This document shows, piece by piece, positions 16,398-25,215 of a stretch of 64,000 bases of DNA. The stretch's first letter is position 1. Each line of letters opens with the position of its first letter. A program made the position numbers and the translations under genes. The notes beneath the pieces are model-generated. The model was not told where the DNA came from. It was given only the letters and a program-made list of their open reading frames with translations, and ran no database searches. This DNA is from Streptomyces sp. NBC_00820 (GTDB taxonomy: Bacteria > Actinomycetota > Actinomycetes > Streptomycetales > Streptomycetaceae), in contig NZ_CP108882.1 in NCBI RefSeq assembly GCF_036347055.1, positions 3,980,501 to 4,044,500 on the forward strand. Direction: 5' to 3'.

Positions 16398-17655
16398 GCA
16401 GAAGATTTCATCGGCCGATGGAAGACAGTCAACTTCTGGAATGCCCGCGAGCGACGGAAAGCAAACGGCCGAAAAGAAGCAGGCCGCGCCTCATCATGTG
16501 AACCGGCGCATCATGGCGCTCTCCTGTCTGCTGGTCTTCATGACCCAGATGGCGACCACCATCTACCTGCCCTCGCTGCCCATCGTGGCCCACGACTTCG
16601 GAATGTCCCGCAGTTGTGCGGCGCTGTCCATTTCGGCGTTCGTGATCGGCGCCGCGGCCCCGGTGGTCCTGTGGGGCGTGGCGGCGGACCGGTACGGCCG
16701 CCGGGGCCCGCTACTGATCTCCCTGGCGCTGTTCGTGCTCACCAGCGCCCTGATCGCACTGATCCAGTCCCCAGAGGGTCTGCTGGTGCTGCGTGCGCTC
16801 CAGGGCATCGGCGCCGGAGGCAGCGCGATCATCGCCCGCATCCTGGTGCGTGACCGCTGGAGCGGCGACGAACTGGCCCGACGCCTTTCGGTGCTGTCGA
16901 TCGCGTTCATCACGGCGATGGGTGGCGGCCAGTTCCTCGGCGGCCTGATCGGCAGGTACTCCCACTGGGAGGCCGGCTTCGTCGTCCTCGCCACGGTCGG
17001 CACGGTCGCTGCGGCGCTGACTTTCACCGTGCCGTTCGAGTCGAGCCGTGTCGTGCAGCAGCCGTCGGAGGTGCTGCGGATCTGCCTCACCATCAGCAGG
17101 CAGCCCGGATTCTTGTTGCCGGCCCTGGCCGGCGGCGCGGGGTTCGCCACGATCGTGATGCTGCAGGAGGTCAGCCCGTTCGTGCTCCAGGAGCACTTCG
17201 GGCTCGCCACCGACCAGTACGGAAGCCTCGGGCTGCTGCTCGGCGCGGCCTACTTCGCCGGGGCGATGACCGTCAACCGCCTGGTGGCCAGGGCGGGTTC
17301 AGACCGACTGATGACCGCAGGGTCGATCTTGATGACTGCGGCCGGCGTCCTCATGACGGTGCTGTGGTCGGTGCCCGGTCTGCCGGCCGGCGGCGCCCTG
17401 GTGGTCTTCGTCGGGCTGTACTGCGTGACCACGTTCGGGCAGTCCGTGCTGTTCCCCAACAGCATGGCCACCGCCGTCAGCAGCCAGCACAGCCACGGCG
17501 CCTACGCAGTCTCCCTGTGCGGCTTCCTCCAGCAGTCGATGGCGGGCGTGGCCGCGGCCAGCGCCGCGCTGCTGCACGCCGACCTCGCCTGGGCCACGGT
17601 CGCTGCCGCTCTGGGGGCCGCTGCCTGGCTCATGACCCGGATCGCCGTCCCCTAG
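16390..17655 (+). CDS. MFS drug-efflux transporter (Bcr/CflA-like)
   Basis: 421 residues. A polar N-terminus of about 35 residues is followed by 12 predicted membrane helices. MFS motif A is GVAADRYGRRGPLL between helices 2 and 3; VLRALQGIGAGGSAIIAR is motif B-like, typical of 12-TM drug/H+ antiporters. The start is ATG 16390, overlapped by the small ORF. The only metabolic cargo of the tRNA-Lys island; substrate unknown, likely exported antibiotic or toxic compound. Confidence 0.88.
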   Translation: MAEQKISSADGRQSTSGMPASDGKQTAEKKQAAPHHVNRRIMALSCLLVFMTQMATTIYLPSLPIVAHDFGMSRSCAALSISAFVIGAAAPVVLWGVAADRYGRRGPLLISLALFVLTSALIALIQSPEGLLVLRALQGIGAGGSAIIARILVRDRWSGDELARRLSVLSIAFITAMGGGQFLGGLIGRYSHWEAGFVVLATVGTVAAALTFTVPFESSRVVQQPSEVLRICLTISRQPGFLLPALAGGAGFATIVMLQEVSPFVLQEHFGLATDQYGSLGLLLGAAYFAGAMTVNRLVARAGSDRLMTAGSILMTAAGVLMTVLWSVPGLPAGGALVVFVGLYCVTTFGQSVLFPNSMATAVSSQHSHGAYAVSLCGFLQQSMAGVAAASAALLHADLAWATVAAALGAAAWLMTRIAVP

Positions 17656-17874
17656 GGGACACCCACACGCGCCGACTCCCCGAACTGGACCGCGAGATCG
17701 CCGAGAAGGCGGCAGATCTCATCCTCCGGTCCCGTCGGGCACTGGCAGCCGCTCCGCAGGTCGGTGACACCCCCGCTCACGCACGGGCCCGGAGACTCCG
17801 CAGCGCCCGAGCCGGCTGATGCCGACCCGGGCGCTGCGTAGCAGGTCAGAGGGTGTTTCCCTCCCCCGCCACCG

Positions 17875-17916
17875 GTAGGCCCTGTGGGACTCGAACCCAC
17901 AACCAATGGATTAAAA
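17875..17916. repeat. Attachment site, right copy (within tRNA-Lys)
   Basis: Identical to 14658-14699. Lies at the 3' half of the complete tRNA-Lys. Confidence 0.9.
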
Positions 17917-17948
17917 GTCCACTGCTCTGCCAATTGAGCTAAGGGCCC
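17876..17948 (-). tRNA. tRNA-Lys (TTT)
   Basis: 73-nt cloverleaf, anticodon loop CTTTTAA, acceptor GGGCCCT with AGGGCCT (one G-T pair). The 3' half is supplied by the integrated island and keeps the gene whole. CCA not encoded. Its original terminator is 3.2 kb away at 14617. Confidence 0.94.
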
Positions 17949-18046
17949 TGGCGATGTTGCCTGTCCGAGCATAGCCGGAGGTGGCCGTGTCTCCGATCGG
18001 GTATCGGGGACACGGCCGCGTCGAAGGGTGGAGACGGGGGGTCTGA

Positions 18047-19549
18047 TCACGTTTCGGCGGGGGCGGGAGACCGCTTCAGGAACCAGTGGCGGGCCGAGAC
18101 CAGCCACCAGGTCGCGGAGAAGCCGAGGACCGCCAGGACCGCGAACGGGGCGTAGTTGAAGGTCTTCCAGGTGACGGGGGAGACCTGGGGGAGCATGAAC
18201 AGAACGGTGATCACGCCCACCCAGATCACCGAGACCACGCCGACCGGGGACGACCAGCGGCCCAGGTGCCAGGGGCCGCGTTCGAAGGCGGCGCCCTTGC
18301 GGAGGCGGAGGAAGGTCGGGATGACGTAGGCGATGTAGAGGCCGATCACCGCGATGGAGGTCACCGCCGCGTAGGCCGTGGAGTTGATGAGGTAGGGGAG
18401 GCCGAGGACGAGGGCGCCCAGGGCCGCCAGCCAGACCGCGGCCACGGGGGTGCGGGTGCGGGGGCTGACCGTGTGCCAGACGCGGGAGAAGGGCAGCGCG
18501 CCGTCCCGGGAAAAGGCGTAGATCATGCGGCTGTTGGCGGTGACGGAGGCCATCCCGCAGAAGAGCTGGGCGCCGATCACCACCAGGAGCAGGAGCTTGC
18601 CGGTCGTCGCGCCCAGGGCGTCCAGGAGGATCTGGGCGGGGGGCGCGCCGGTGGGGGACGCCAGCTCCTTGTCGTAGGACTGGATGGCGAAGGTGAAGCC
18701 GAGCAGGAGGACGAAGCCCGCGATCCAGGAGGTCCAGATGGAGCGGACGATGCCCTTCGGGCCCGCCGTGGAGGCGTCGTGCGTCTCCTCGGTCATGTGG
18801 GCCGAGGCGTCGTAGCCGGTGAAGGTGTACTGGGCCATCAGGAGGCCGAGCAGGACGACGTAGAAGCCGTTGTCCCAGCCCGTCTCGTTGACGAACTTCG
18901 TGAACACGAAGGACGTCGACTGGTGGTGGTCGGGGACGAAGGTGAGCGCGCCGACGATGACCGCCACGCCCAGCACGTGCCACCAGACGCTCACGCTGTT
19001 GAGGAGGGCGACGATGCGGACGCCGAAGGTGTTCAGCAGGCCGTGCAGGAGCAGGATCGCGGCGAAGAGCAGGATCGTGCGGCCCGGGGTCACCGTGAAG
19101 CCGAACTGGAGGTTCAGGTAGGCGCCGAGGAAGTAGGCCGCGCCGAAGTCGATGCCGGCGGTCACCGCCACCTGGCCCAGCACGTTGAACCAGCCTGTGA
19201 ACCACGCCCACGCCGCCGCCGAGCGCTCGGGGGCGAGCCGGTGGGCCCAGAAGTACAGGCCCGCCGACGTGGGGTAGGCGGAGCAGATCTCGGCCATCGA
19301 GAGGCCCACGAACAGGGTCATCAGGCCGACCGCCACCCAGCCCCAGGTGATCACCGCCGGGCCGCCGGTCACCATGCCGAAGAGGTACAGGGTGAGGCAT
19401 CCGGACAGGACCGAGATGATCGTGAAGGAGACGGCGTAGTTCGAGAACGCCGACATACGGCGGGCGAGGACCTGGGTGTAGCCGAGCTGGGCGAGCCGCT
19501 CCTCGTCCGACAGCCCGCTCTCCGTCGTGCCATGCGTGTCGCTTGTCAT
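18047..19549 (-). CDS. APC-family amino acid permease
   Basis: 500 residues, 12 membrane helices. Begins with a polar segment and ERLAQLGYTQVLARRMSAFS, then NYAVSFTIISVLSGCLTLY, typical of the GABA/choline/amino-acid permease branch of the APC superfamily. Later AFSRDGALPFSRVWHTV is the conserved cytosolic loop. Imports an amino acid or amine with protons; substrate not determinable. Confidence 0.9.
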   Translation of the reverse strand: MTSDTHGTTESGLSDEERLAQLGYTQVLARRMSAFSNYAVSFTIISVLSGCLTLYLFGMVTGGPAVITWGWVAVGLMTLFVGLSMAEICSAYPTSAGLYFWAHRLAPERSAAAWAWFTGWFNVLGQVAVTAGIDFGAAYFLGAYLNLQFGFTVTPGRTILLFAAILLLHGLLNTFGVRIVALLNSVSVWWHVLGVAVIVGALTFVPDHHQSTSFVFTKFVNETGWDNGFYVVLLGLLMAQYTFTGYDASAHMTEETHDASTAGPKGIVRSIWTSWIAGFVLLLGFTFAIQSYDKELASPTGAPPAQILLDALGATTGKLLLLVVIGAQLFCGMASVTANSRMIYAFSRDGALPFSRVWHTVSPRTRTPVAAVWLAALGALVLGLPYLINSTAYAAVTSIAVIGLYIAYVIPTFLRLRKGAAFERGPWHLGRWSSPVGVVSVIWVGVITVLFMLPQVSPVTWKTFNYAPFAVLAVLGFSATWWLVSARHWFLKRSPAPAET

Positions 19550-19620
19550 GCCCCCAGCGATTCCCGTACCGGGGGCGTGACATGCGTCACTCGATGGCCG
19601 AAAGGGGGCGAGGGAAACGC

Positions 19621-19656
19621 CAAGGGCCCGTACGAACGATGTCGTACGGGCCCTTG
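19621..19656 (-). terminator. Terminator of the DEAD-box helicase gene
   Basis: 15-bp perfect stem (CAAGGGCCCGTACGA and complement), 16 bp after the helicase stop. Confidence 0.8.
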
Positions 19657-19671
19657 TCAGGTCATTCGGTG

Positions 19672-21966
19672 TCAGCCGTTGCGCTTCCAGCGCGGCTTCT
19701 CGTCACGGCGGAACGAACCGGTGCCGGTGCCGCGGTGGTCGTCACGACGGCCGGCCGGGCGCTCGTGGCCGCCGGAGCGGAAGCCGCCGGCGGGGCGGTC
19801 GCCCTGACGGTCGCGGTTGAAGGGACGGTCGCTGCCACGGTGGCCGCCACGGTCGTCACGGCGCTCGAAGGTACGGCCGCCACGGTCGCCACCGCGGTCG
19901 CCGCCGCGGTTGAAGCCGCCGCGGTCGTCACGGTTGAAGCCGCCACGGTCGCCACCGCGGTCGTCACGACGCTCGAAGGTACGGCCGCCACGGTCGCCGC
20001 CACGGTCGTCACGACGGTCGCGGTTGAAGCCGCCACGGTCGCCGCCGCGGTCGTCGCGGTTGAAGCCGCCACGGTCGTCACGACGCTCGAAGGTACGGCC
20101 GCCACGGTCGCCACCGCGGTCGCGGTTGAAGCCGCCACGGTCGTCACGGTTGAAGCCACCACGGTCGCCACCGCGGTCGTCACGACGCTCGAAGGAACGG
20201 CCGCCACGGTCACCGCCACGGTCGTCACGACGGTCGCGGTTGAAGCCGCCACGGTCGCCGCCACGGTCGTCACGACGCTCGAAGGAACGGCCGCCACGGT
20301 CGCCACCGCGGTCGCGGTTGAAGCCGCCACGGTCGTCACGACGCTCGAAGTTGCCCCGCTCGTCGCGGCGCTGACGCGACTCGTACGCCTGACGCTCGGC
20401 CTGCTCCGCGGCAGCGGCGGCCTGAGCCGCCGCCTCCGCCTCGGCGGCCTGCTCGGCGACGGCCTCGGCGGCAGCCGCCACGGCGGCCTCCGGGTCCTCG
20501 CCACGCTCGCGCGCCGCACGGGCCACCAGACGGTCGGCCTCCCCGCGCAGCTCGACGGCGCGACGCTGCGCGCGCTCCAGCTCCTTGGTGAGGCTCGAGA
20601 CCTCACGCTCGGCCTGCTGCGCGGCGTTGCCCGCGGACTCGGCCTGGACCTCGGTCATCGACCGGGCGCCGGTGATGTCGGCGACCTCGGGCTCGAAGGC
20701 GTCACCCGAGTTGATGATGTGACGCGAGGCGTCGACGCCCGCGTCCTCCATCAGCCGGAAGATCTGGCGGCGCTGGTGCGGCAGCGACAGCGACACGACC
20801 GTGCCGGTGCGGCCGGCGCGGGCCGTACGGCCGGAGCGGTGCAGGTAGTCCTTGTGGTCGCCCGCCGGGTCGACGTTCAGGACCAGGTCGATGCCGTCGA
20901 CGTGGATGCCGCGCGCGGCGACGTCGGTGGCGACGAGCGCGTTGACGTAGCCGTCCTTGAAGTCGGCCAGCGTCCGCGTACGCGCTCCCTGCGTCATGCC
21001 GCCGTGCAGCGCGTCGGCCTTCACACCGGACTCGCGCAGCTGCTCGGCGATGCGGTCGGCGCCCAGCTGGGTGCGGACGAAGATGATCGTGCGGCCCTTG
21101 CGGGAGGCGATCGCGGCGGTGACCGGCGCCTTGTCCTTGGGCTTCACGATGAGGATGTGGTGCGACATGGTCGTCACGGCGCCCTGGGCGGCGTCGACCT
21201 CGTGCGAGACCGGGTCGACCAGGTAGCGCTTGACCAGCGTGGAGATCTCGTTCTCCATGGTGGCCGAGAAGAGCATGCGCTGGCCGCCGGCCGGGACCTG
21301 GTCGAGCAGCTCGGTGACCTCGGGCAGGAAGCCCAGGTCGGACATCTGGTCGGCCTCGTCGAGGACCGCGACCTGCACGTCCTCGAGGGAGCAGGCGCCG
21401 CGGTTGATGAGGTCGCGCAGACGGCCCGGGGTGGCGACGAGGGCGTCGACGCCGCGCTCGAGGGCGTAGATCTGGTTCCCCATCGAGGTACCGCCGCAGA
21501 CGACCTTCATCTTCAGGCCGAGGACGTCACCGTACGGCTGGAGAGCGTCGGCGACCTGCATGGCCAGCTCGCGGGTCGGGGTCAGGATGATCGCGCGGGG
21601 GCGCTTCTTCTCGGTGCGCCCGCCGGCCAGCCTGGCCAGGGTGGGCAGACCGAAGGAGAGGGTCTTGCCGGAGCCGGTACGGCCACGGCCGAGGATGTCC
21701 TTGCCGGTCAGGGCGTCCGGGATGGTCGCGGCCTGGATCGGGAAGGGGGTGGTGACACCGTTCTGCGCCAGCTTGCGCACGATGCCCTCGGGAAGCCCGA
21801 GGTCGGCGAAGGTGATCTGCGGGGTGGTGTCGGAAGCGTCGTTGGTTTCGGTGCTGTCAGTGGTCTCGAGGACCTCGGTCGCGTCGGGCGCCTCGGTCAC
21901 GAGGGTGTCCTCGTGCTCGGCGTCGTTCTCGGACACGACGAACTGATCAGTGCTGGAAACGGACAT
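19672..21966 (-). CDS. DEAD-box RNA helicase with long RGG-rich tail
   Basis: 764 residues. The helicase core, about 45-420, has a Q-motif region, GRTGSGKT (Walker A), PTRELAMQVADAL, DEADQMSDLG, SATM and RSGRTARAGRTG. An Ala/Glu-rich helix links it to a 200-residue tail built from repeats of FERRDDRGGDRGGFNRD, an intrinsically disordered RNA-binding region that can drive condensation with RNA. It unwinds RNA in cold adaptation, ribosome assembly or decay. The tail DNA is highly repetitive. Confidence 0.93.
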   Translation of the reverse strand: MSVSSTDQFVVSENDAEHEDTLVTEAPDATEVLETTDSTETNDASDTTPQITFADLGLPEGIVRKLAQNGVTTPFPIQAATIPDALTGKDILGRGRTGSGKTLSFGLPTLARLAGGRTEKKRPRAIILTPTRELAMQVADALQPYGDVLGLKMKVVCGGTSMGNQIYALERGVDALVATPGRLRDLINRGACSLEDVQVAVLDEADQMSDLGFLPEVTELLDQVPAGGQRMLFSATMENEISTLVKRYLVDPVSHEVDAAQGAVTTMSHHILIVKPKDKAPVTAAIASRKGRTIIFVRTQLGADRIAEQLRESGVKADALHGGMTQGARTRTLADFKDGYVNALVATDVAARGIHVDGIDLVLNVDPAGDHKDYLHRSGRTARAGRTGTVVSLSLPHQRRQIFRLMEDAGVDASRHIINSGDAFEPEVADITGARSMTEVQAESAGNAAQQAEREVSSLTKELERAQRRAVELRGEADRLVARAARERGEDPEAAVAAAAEAVAEQAAEAEAAAQAAAAAEQAERQAYESRQRRDERGNFERRDDRGGFNRDRGGDRGGRSFERRDDRGGDRGGFNRDRRDDRGGDRGGRSFERRDDRGGDRGGFNRDDRGGFNRDRGGDRGGRTFERRDDRGGFNRDDRGGDRGGFNRDRRDDRGGDRGGRTFERRDDRGGDRGGFNRDDRGGFNRGGDRGGDRGGRTFERRDDRGGHRGSDRPFNRDRQGDRPAGGFRSGGHERPAGRRDDHRGTGTGSFRRDEKPRWKRNG
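19800..20360. repeat. Coding tandem repeats for the RGG tail
   Basis: Units of about 18-45 bp encoding DRGG, GGFNRD and RTFERRDD recur more than twelve times with near-identical codons, a substrate for slippage and assembly error. Confidence 0.9.
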
Positions 21967-22193
21967 GCGAATGCGAATACCTTCCGGAGTCTCTTCGGCA
22001 CGCGCCCGTCAACTCCGTGATTCGCACACGACCGCCTCAATGCGGTCCGCCACGGCAAGGGAGAGTACGCGCCACACGGCGCGCTCTACGATGGCGCCGG
22101 GCAAATGGGATCAAACGATCTACCACCATACGCACCCACCACCCCTCAAGGCAAACCGAGCCGCATCGCCTCAGGTCAGCGGGGATCCGCCCC

Positions 22194-22712
22194 TCACGCG
22201 GGCACTCCCGCCGCGGGCGCCGGCTCCCGCTGGACCAGCTGCGGGCCCGGCTCCTCGTGCGCCGAGGAGGACGGCTCGGCGGACGGCGGCTCCGAGGCCG
22301 GCGGGGGCGGGGTGGACGCCGGGGGCTCGGGTGGCGCGGAGGTCTCCGGAGCCGTCGGCGGGGCAACGGTCGGTGCAGGGTCGCCCGGTCCCGTGCTCCG
22401 GCCCGGCTTCGACGGTGTCGCCGGCTCGCCGTGCGGCCCGGACGGGCTCGCGGAGTCCGGGTCCGGCTTCCCCGGCCCGGCCTTGCCGCCGTGCCCGCGC
22501 TTGCCGTCACCGGCCGCGCCACCGGACCCGCGCCCGTCGCCGCCGCCCACCGGGCCGCCGCCGGACGCGCCGTCGCCGCGCTGTCCCGCCGAGTGCGCGG
22601 GCCTGGCCGGTCCGGCGTCGTCACCCACGCTCACACAACCTGCGGCCGCCGTGACGGCCAGCACCGTGACGGCCAGTCGGACGGGTACGTACAAGGGGCG
22701 CACGGCGGCCAC
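22194..22712 (-). CDS. Pro/Gly/Ser-rich lipoprotein
   Basis: 172 residues. A signal peptide with hydrophobic core LAVTVLAVTAAAGC supplies a lipobox-like AAGC, so Cys26 would be lipidated and the protein anchored outside the membrane. The rest is a disordered chain rich in Gly, Pro, Ser and Glu with no recognised domain. Function unknown. Lies beside a zinc peptidase gene on the same strand. Confidence 0.65.
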   Translation of the reverse strand: MAAVRPLYVPVRLAVTVLAVTAAAGCVSVGDDAGPARPAHSAGQRGDGASGGGPVGGGDGRGSGGAAGDGKRGHGGKAGPGKPDPDSASPSGPHGEPATPSKPGRSTGPGDPAPTVAPPTAPETSAPPEPPASTPPPPASEPPSAEPSSSAHEEPGPQLVQREPAPAAGVPA

Positions 22713-22789
22713 CTCCGGAGGCGAGGGAAGGACTCAACCTCCCCAACTCCCGCCGCCCGCAAGAGGACACGCCCGCTGTTCGAGCCTTC

Positions 22790-23140
22790 TCACCCGTAGC
22801 CGAGGGCGTGCAGCCGGGCTTCGCCGATGCCGAAGTGGTGGGCGATCTCGTGCACCACGGTCACCTCCGTCTCCGCGACGACCTCCTCGCGGGTCTCGCA
22901 CATCCGCAGTGTCGGCCCCCGGTAGATGGTGATCCGGTCGGGCAGGACGCCCGCGTACCACTCGCCCCGGTCGGTCAGCGGGGTGCCCTCGTACAGGCCG
23001 AGCAGCTCGGGATCGTCGGCGGACGGCTCGTCCTCGACGAACACCGCGACGTTGTCCATCAGCCTCGTCAGCTCCGGCGGAATCCGGTCGAGCGACTCGG
23101 CGACCAGTTCCTCGAACTCCTCGCGCGTCATCTCCAGCAC
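22790..23140 (-). CDS. Small zincin-like metallopeptidase
   Basis: 116 residues, the short conserved actinobacterial metallopeptidase family (PF06262-like). HEIAHHFG near the C-terminus is the HExxH zinc site; MTREEFEELVAESLDRIPPE and ITIYRGP are typical. A GTG at 23140 gives VLEMTREEF; the ATG three codons later is the alternative. Soluble; substrate unknown. Confidence 0.88.
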   Translation of the reverse strand: MLEMTREEFEELVAESLDRIPPELTRLMDNVAVFVEDEPSADDPELLGLYEGTPLTDRGEWYAGVLPDRITIYRGPTLRMCETREEVVAETEVTVVHEIAHHFGIGEARLHALGYG

Positions 23141-23227
23141 ACGGCCATTGTCCGGTACGTACGGCACCCGCGTACGGCCGTGGCATACCGCCGCATATCC
23201 GCGCCGGACCCTGGGCATACGGCACCA

Positions 23228-24886
23228 ATGGCCCGCGCCCCCCTCGCAGCCCTGGACCGCCTGCTGAACCGGACCGCCCCGCGGGTCCGGCGCACCCGCC
23301 GTCCGCTTCCCGCCCTCGAACTCGCCGCCCGGCCCAGCCTCTGGCCGCGGGCGCTGGGTCTCACCGCGGTCGTGCTCGCCGGGGCCTGGCTGGGCCTGCT
23401 GGTGGTGGGCAGCGTCCGGGTGCCGGTCGGGCCGATGGACACCACGATGGCGCTGCGGCCCTCCCTCAGCGGGGGCACGAAGATCAACGTGGCGCCGCTG
23501 GGCGCCCTGGCCCTGGACAGCCACGTCGCGCCCGTCCGCCTGGACGTCGACGTCGACCGGCTCGACCCGGCGCGCTCGCGGGCCCTCGTCGACCACCCGG
23601 AGCGGCTGTCCGGGCTCCAGGACGAGGTCGCCCAGGACATCGAGCACGGCACGCTCGACCTGGCGGTCCGCTCGGGCGTGGCCGTGGTGGCCGGAGCGAC
23701 GGCCCTCGGCCTGGCCGTCTACCGCCGCGCGCGCCCCGCCCTGGCGGCCGGCGGACTGGCCCTCACCCTGCTCGCGGCCTCGGGGGCGTCGGCGTACGCC
23801 ACCTGGAACCCGGACTCGGTGCTGGAGCCGAGGTTCTCCGGGCTGCTGTCCTCGGCGCCTTCCCTGGTGGGCAACGCGCGCAGCATCGTCACCGAGTTCG
23901 ACGTGTACCAGCAGGAACTGGCCCGTCTGGTGACGAACGTGACGAAGCTGTACGACACCGCCTCCACGCTCCCGGCCTACCAGCCGGACCCCTCCACCAT
24001 CCGGGTCCTGCACGTGTCGGACATCCACCTCAACCCGGCGAGCTGGAAGATCATCGGCTCGCTGGTGGAGCAGTACAAGGTGAACGTGATCGTCGACTCC
24101 GGCGACACGATGGACCACGGCACGGCGGCGGAGAACGGCTTCCTGGACCCGGTCGGGGACCTGGGCGTGCCCTATGTGTGGGTCAGGGGCAACCACGACT
24201 CGCGCACCACCCAGCGGTACCTGGACCGGTTCAGGAACGTGCACGTCCTGGACGACGGGCGGGCCGAGACGGTGGCGGGACTGCGGTTCGCGGGCACCGG
24301 CGATCCGCAGTTCACCCCGGACCGCGCCGCCGTACCGGGCGGTGACGCGGCGGAGCGGCTGGCGGGCGCCCGGCTGGCGACGGCACTGCGGGACCAGCGG
24401 GCCGCGGGCACCCCGGTCGACATCGCCGTCGCCCACGAGCCGGCGGCGGCCCGCGAGACGGACGGCACGGTGCCGCTCGCCCTGTGCGGGCACCTGCACC
24501 ACGAGGGGACGGAGATCCTGCCCTACGGCACCCGGCTGCGCATGGAGGGCTCGACCGGCGGCAGCGGTCTGCGCGCGGTGGAGCACCAGTACCCGGCCCC
24601 GGTCGAGGCGTCGATCCTCTACCTCGACCGGGACAGCCACCGGCTGCAGGCGTGGGACGAGATCAGGCTCGGGGGGCTCGGACAGACGACGGCCGAGGTC
24701 AGCCGGCACCTGCCCAGGGAGAACCAGCCGGGCGCGACCCCGGCCCCCTCCCCCGGCCAGGGGTCCGGCTCGCCGTCAGGCTCCGTGTCCGACTCCGGAT
24801 CCCGTACGGCGTCCGGCTCGGTGTCAGGCCCCGGATCCCGTACGGCGTCCGGCTCTCCGGGCGTCCCGTCACCCACCTCGCCGTAA
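23228..24886 (+). CDS. Membrane-bound metallophosphoesterase
   Basis: 552 residues from ATG 23228. Two hydrophobic segments lie near 43-65 and 160-200. The calcineurin-like phosphoesterase domain starts at about 258: VSDIHLN, DSGDTMDHG, VRGNHDS, then AVAHEP and CGHLHHEG, supplying all metal ligands. A Ser/Gly/Pro-rich, partly repeated tail (GSRTASGSVSG) ends the protein. Divergent from the zinc peptidase gene with about 90 bp between. Probably acts on the outer membrane face; substrate unknown. Confidence 0.9.
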   Translation: MARAPLAALDRLLNRTAPRVRRTRRPLPALELAARPSLWPRALGLTAVVLAGAWLGLLVVGSVRVPVGPMDTTMALRPSLSGGTKINVAPLGALALDSHVAPVRLDVDVDRLDPARSRALVDHPERLSGLQDEVAQDIEHGTLDLAVRSGVAVVAGATALGLAVYRRARPALAAGGLALTLLAASGASAYATWNPDSVLEPRFSGLLSSAPSLVGNARSIVTEFDVYQQELARLVTNVTKLYDTASTLPAYQPDPSTIRVLHVSDIHLNPASWKIIGSLVEQYKVNVIVDSGDTMDHGTAAENGFLDPVGDLGVPYVWVRGNHDSRTTQRYLDRFRNVHVLDDGRAETVAGLRFAGTGDPQFTPDRAAVPGGDAAERLAGARLATALRDQRAAGTPVDIAVAHEPAAARETDGTVPLALCGHLHHEGTEILPYGTRLRMEGSTGGSGLRAVEHQYPAPVEASILYLDRDSHRLQAWDEIRLGGLGQTTAEVSRHLPRENQPGATPAPSPGQGSGSPSGSVSDSGSRTASGSVSGPGSRTASGSPGVPSPTSP

Positions 24887-24966
24887 ACCGTTTTGGCGAT
24901 CCCCGCCGCCATCACCTATGCTTCTCACGTCCCCGACGCGCTGCAAAGCGCCCAGGCGGGCCGATA

Positions 24967-25039
24967 GCCCTCATCGTCTAGCGGCCTAGGACGCCGCCCT
25001 TTCAAGGCGGTAGCACGGGTTCGAATCCCGTTGGGGGCA
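24967..25039 (+). tRNA. tRNA-Glu (TTC)
   Basis: 73 nt plus an encoded CCA at 25040-25042. Anticodon loop CTTTCAA, acceptor GCCCTCA with TGGGGGC. Confidence 0.93.
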
Positions 25040-25062
25040 CCACAACCAGCTTTTCACGCTTC

Positions 25063-25088
25063 AGCCCGCCCGCCCAGGGCGGGTTTTT
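25063..25088 (+). terminator. Terminator after tRNA-Glu
   Basis: CCCGCC-loop-GGCGGG stem followed by TTTTT, an intrinsic terminator for the plus strand. Confidence 0.85.
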
Positions 25089-25215
25089 GCGTTTCCGCCC
25101 CGCTCCGGTGCTGCCGGTACGTCTCGGCCGGCAGCAGGGGGCCGTAGGGGCAAGAGCCGTAGGAGCAGCGGCCGTGAGGGGTGCGGTGCGGCCGGCCGGT
25201 CCCGTGGTGTGCGGC

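Larger units (their letters stand above)
14658..17916. mobile_element. 3.2-kb integrated island in tRNA-Lys, no integrase
   Basis: Bounded by a 42-bp direct repeat derived from tRNA-Lys. The intact tRNA is at the right end, and the orphan 3' fragment with the original terminator at the left. Contents: about 440 bp without a clear gene (14700-15138, with a short direct repeat GCTCACGCA), an XRE/MmyB regulator, a regulatory stretch, a 37-codon ORF, an MFS pump and about 220 bp at the right end. In that last piece a plus-strand frame reads LDREIAEKAADLILRSRR and may be a gene fragment. No integrase, excisionase, relaxase or replication gene is seen: a deletion remnant, or a cargo unit moved in trans. 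Confidence 0.8.

Noticed and set aside
17652..19583. 643-codon minus-strand frame covering permease and tRNA-Lys
   Set aside because: Runs through a tRNA gene and is out of frame with the well-supported permease.
19543..22020. 825-codon plus-strand frame antisense to the DEAD-box helicase
   Set aside because: Ala/Thr/Val repeats mirror the RGG tail on the other strand.
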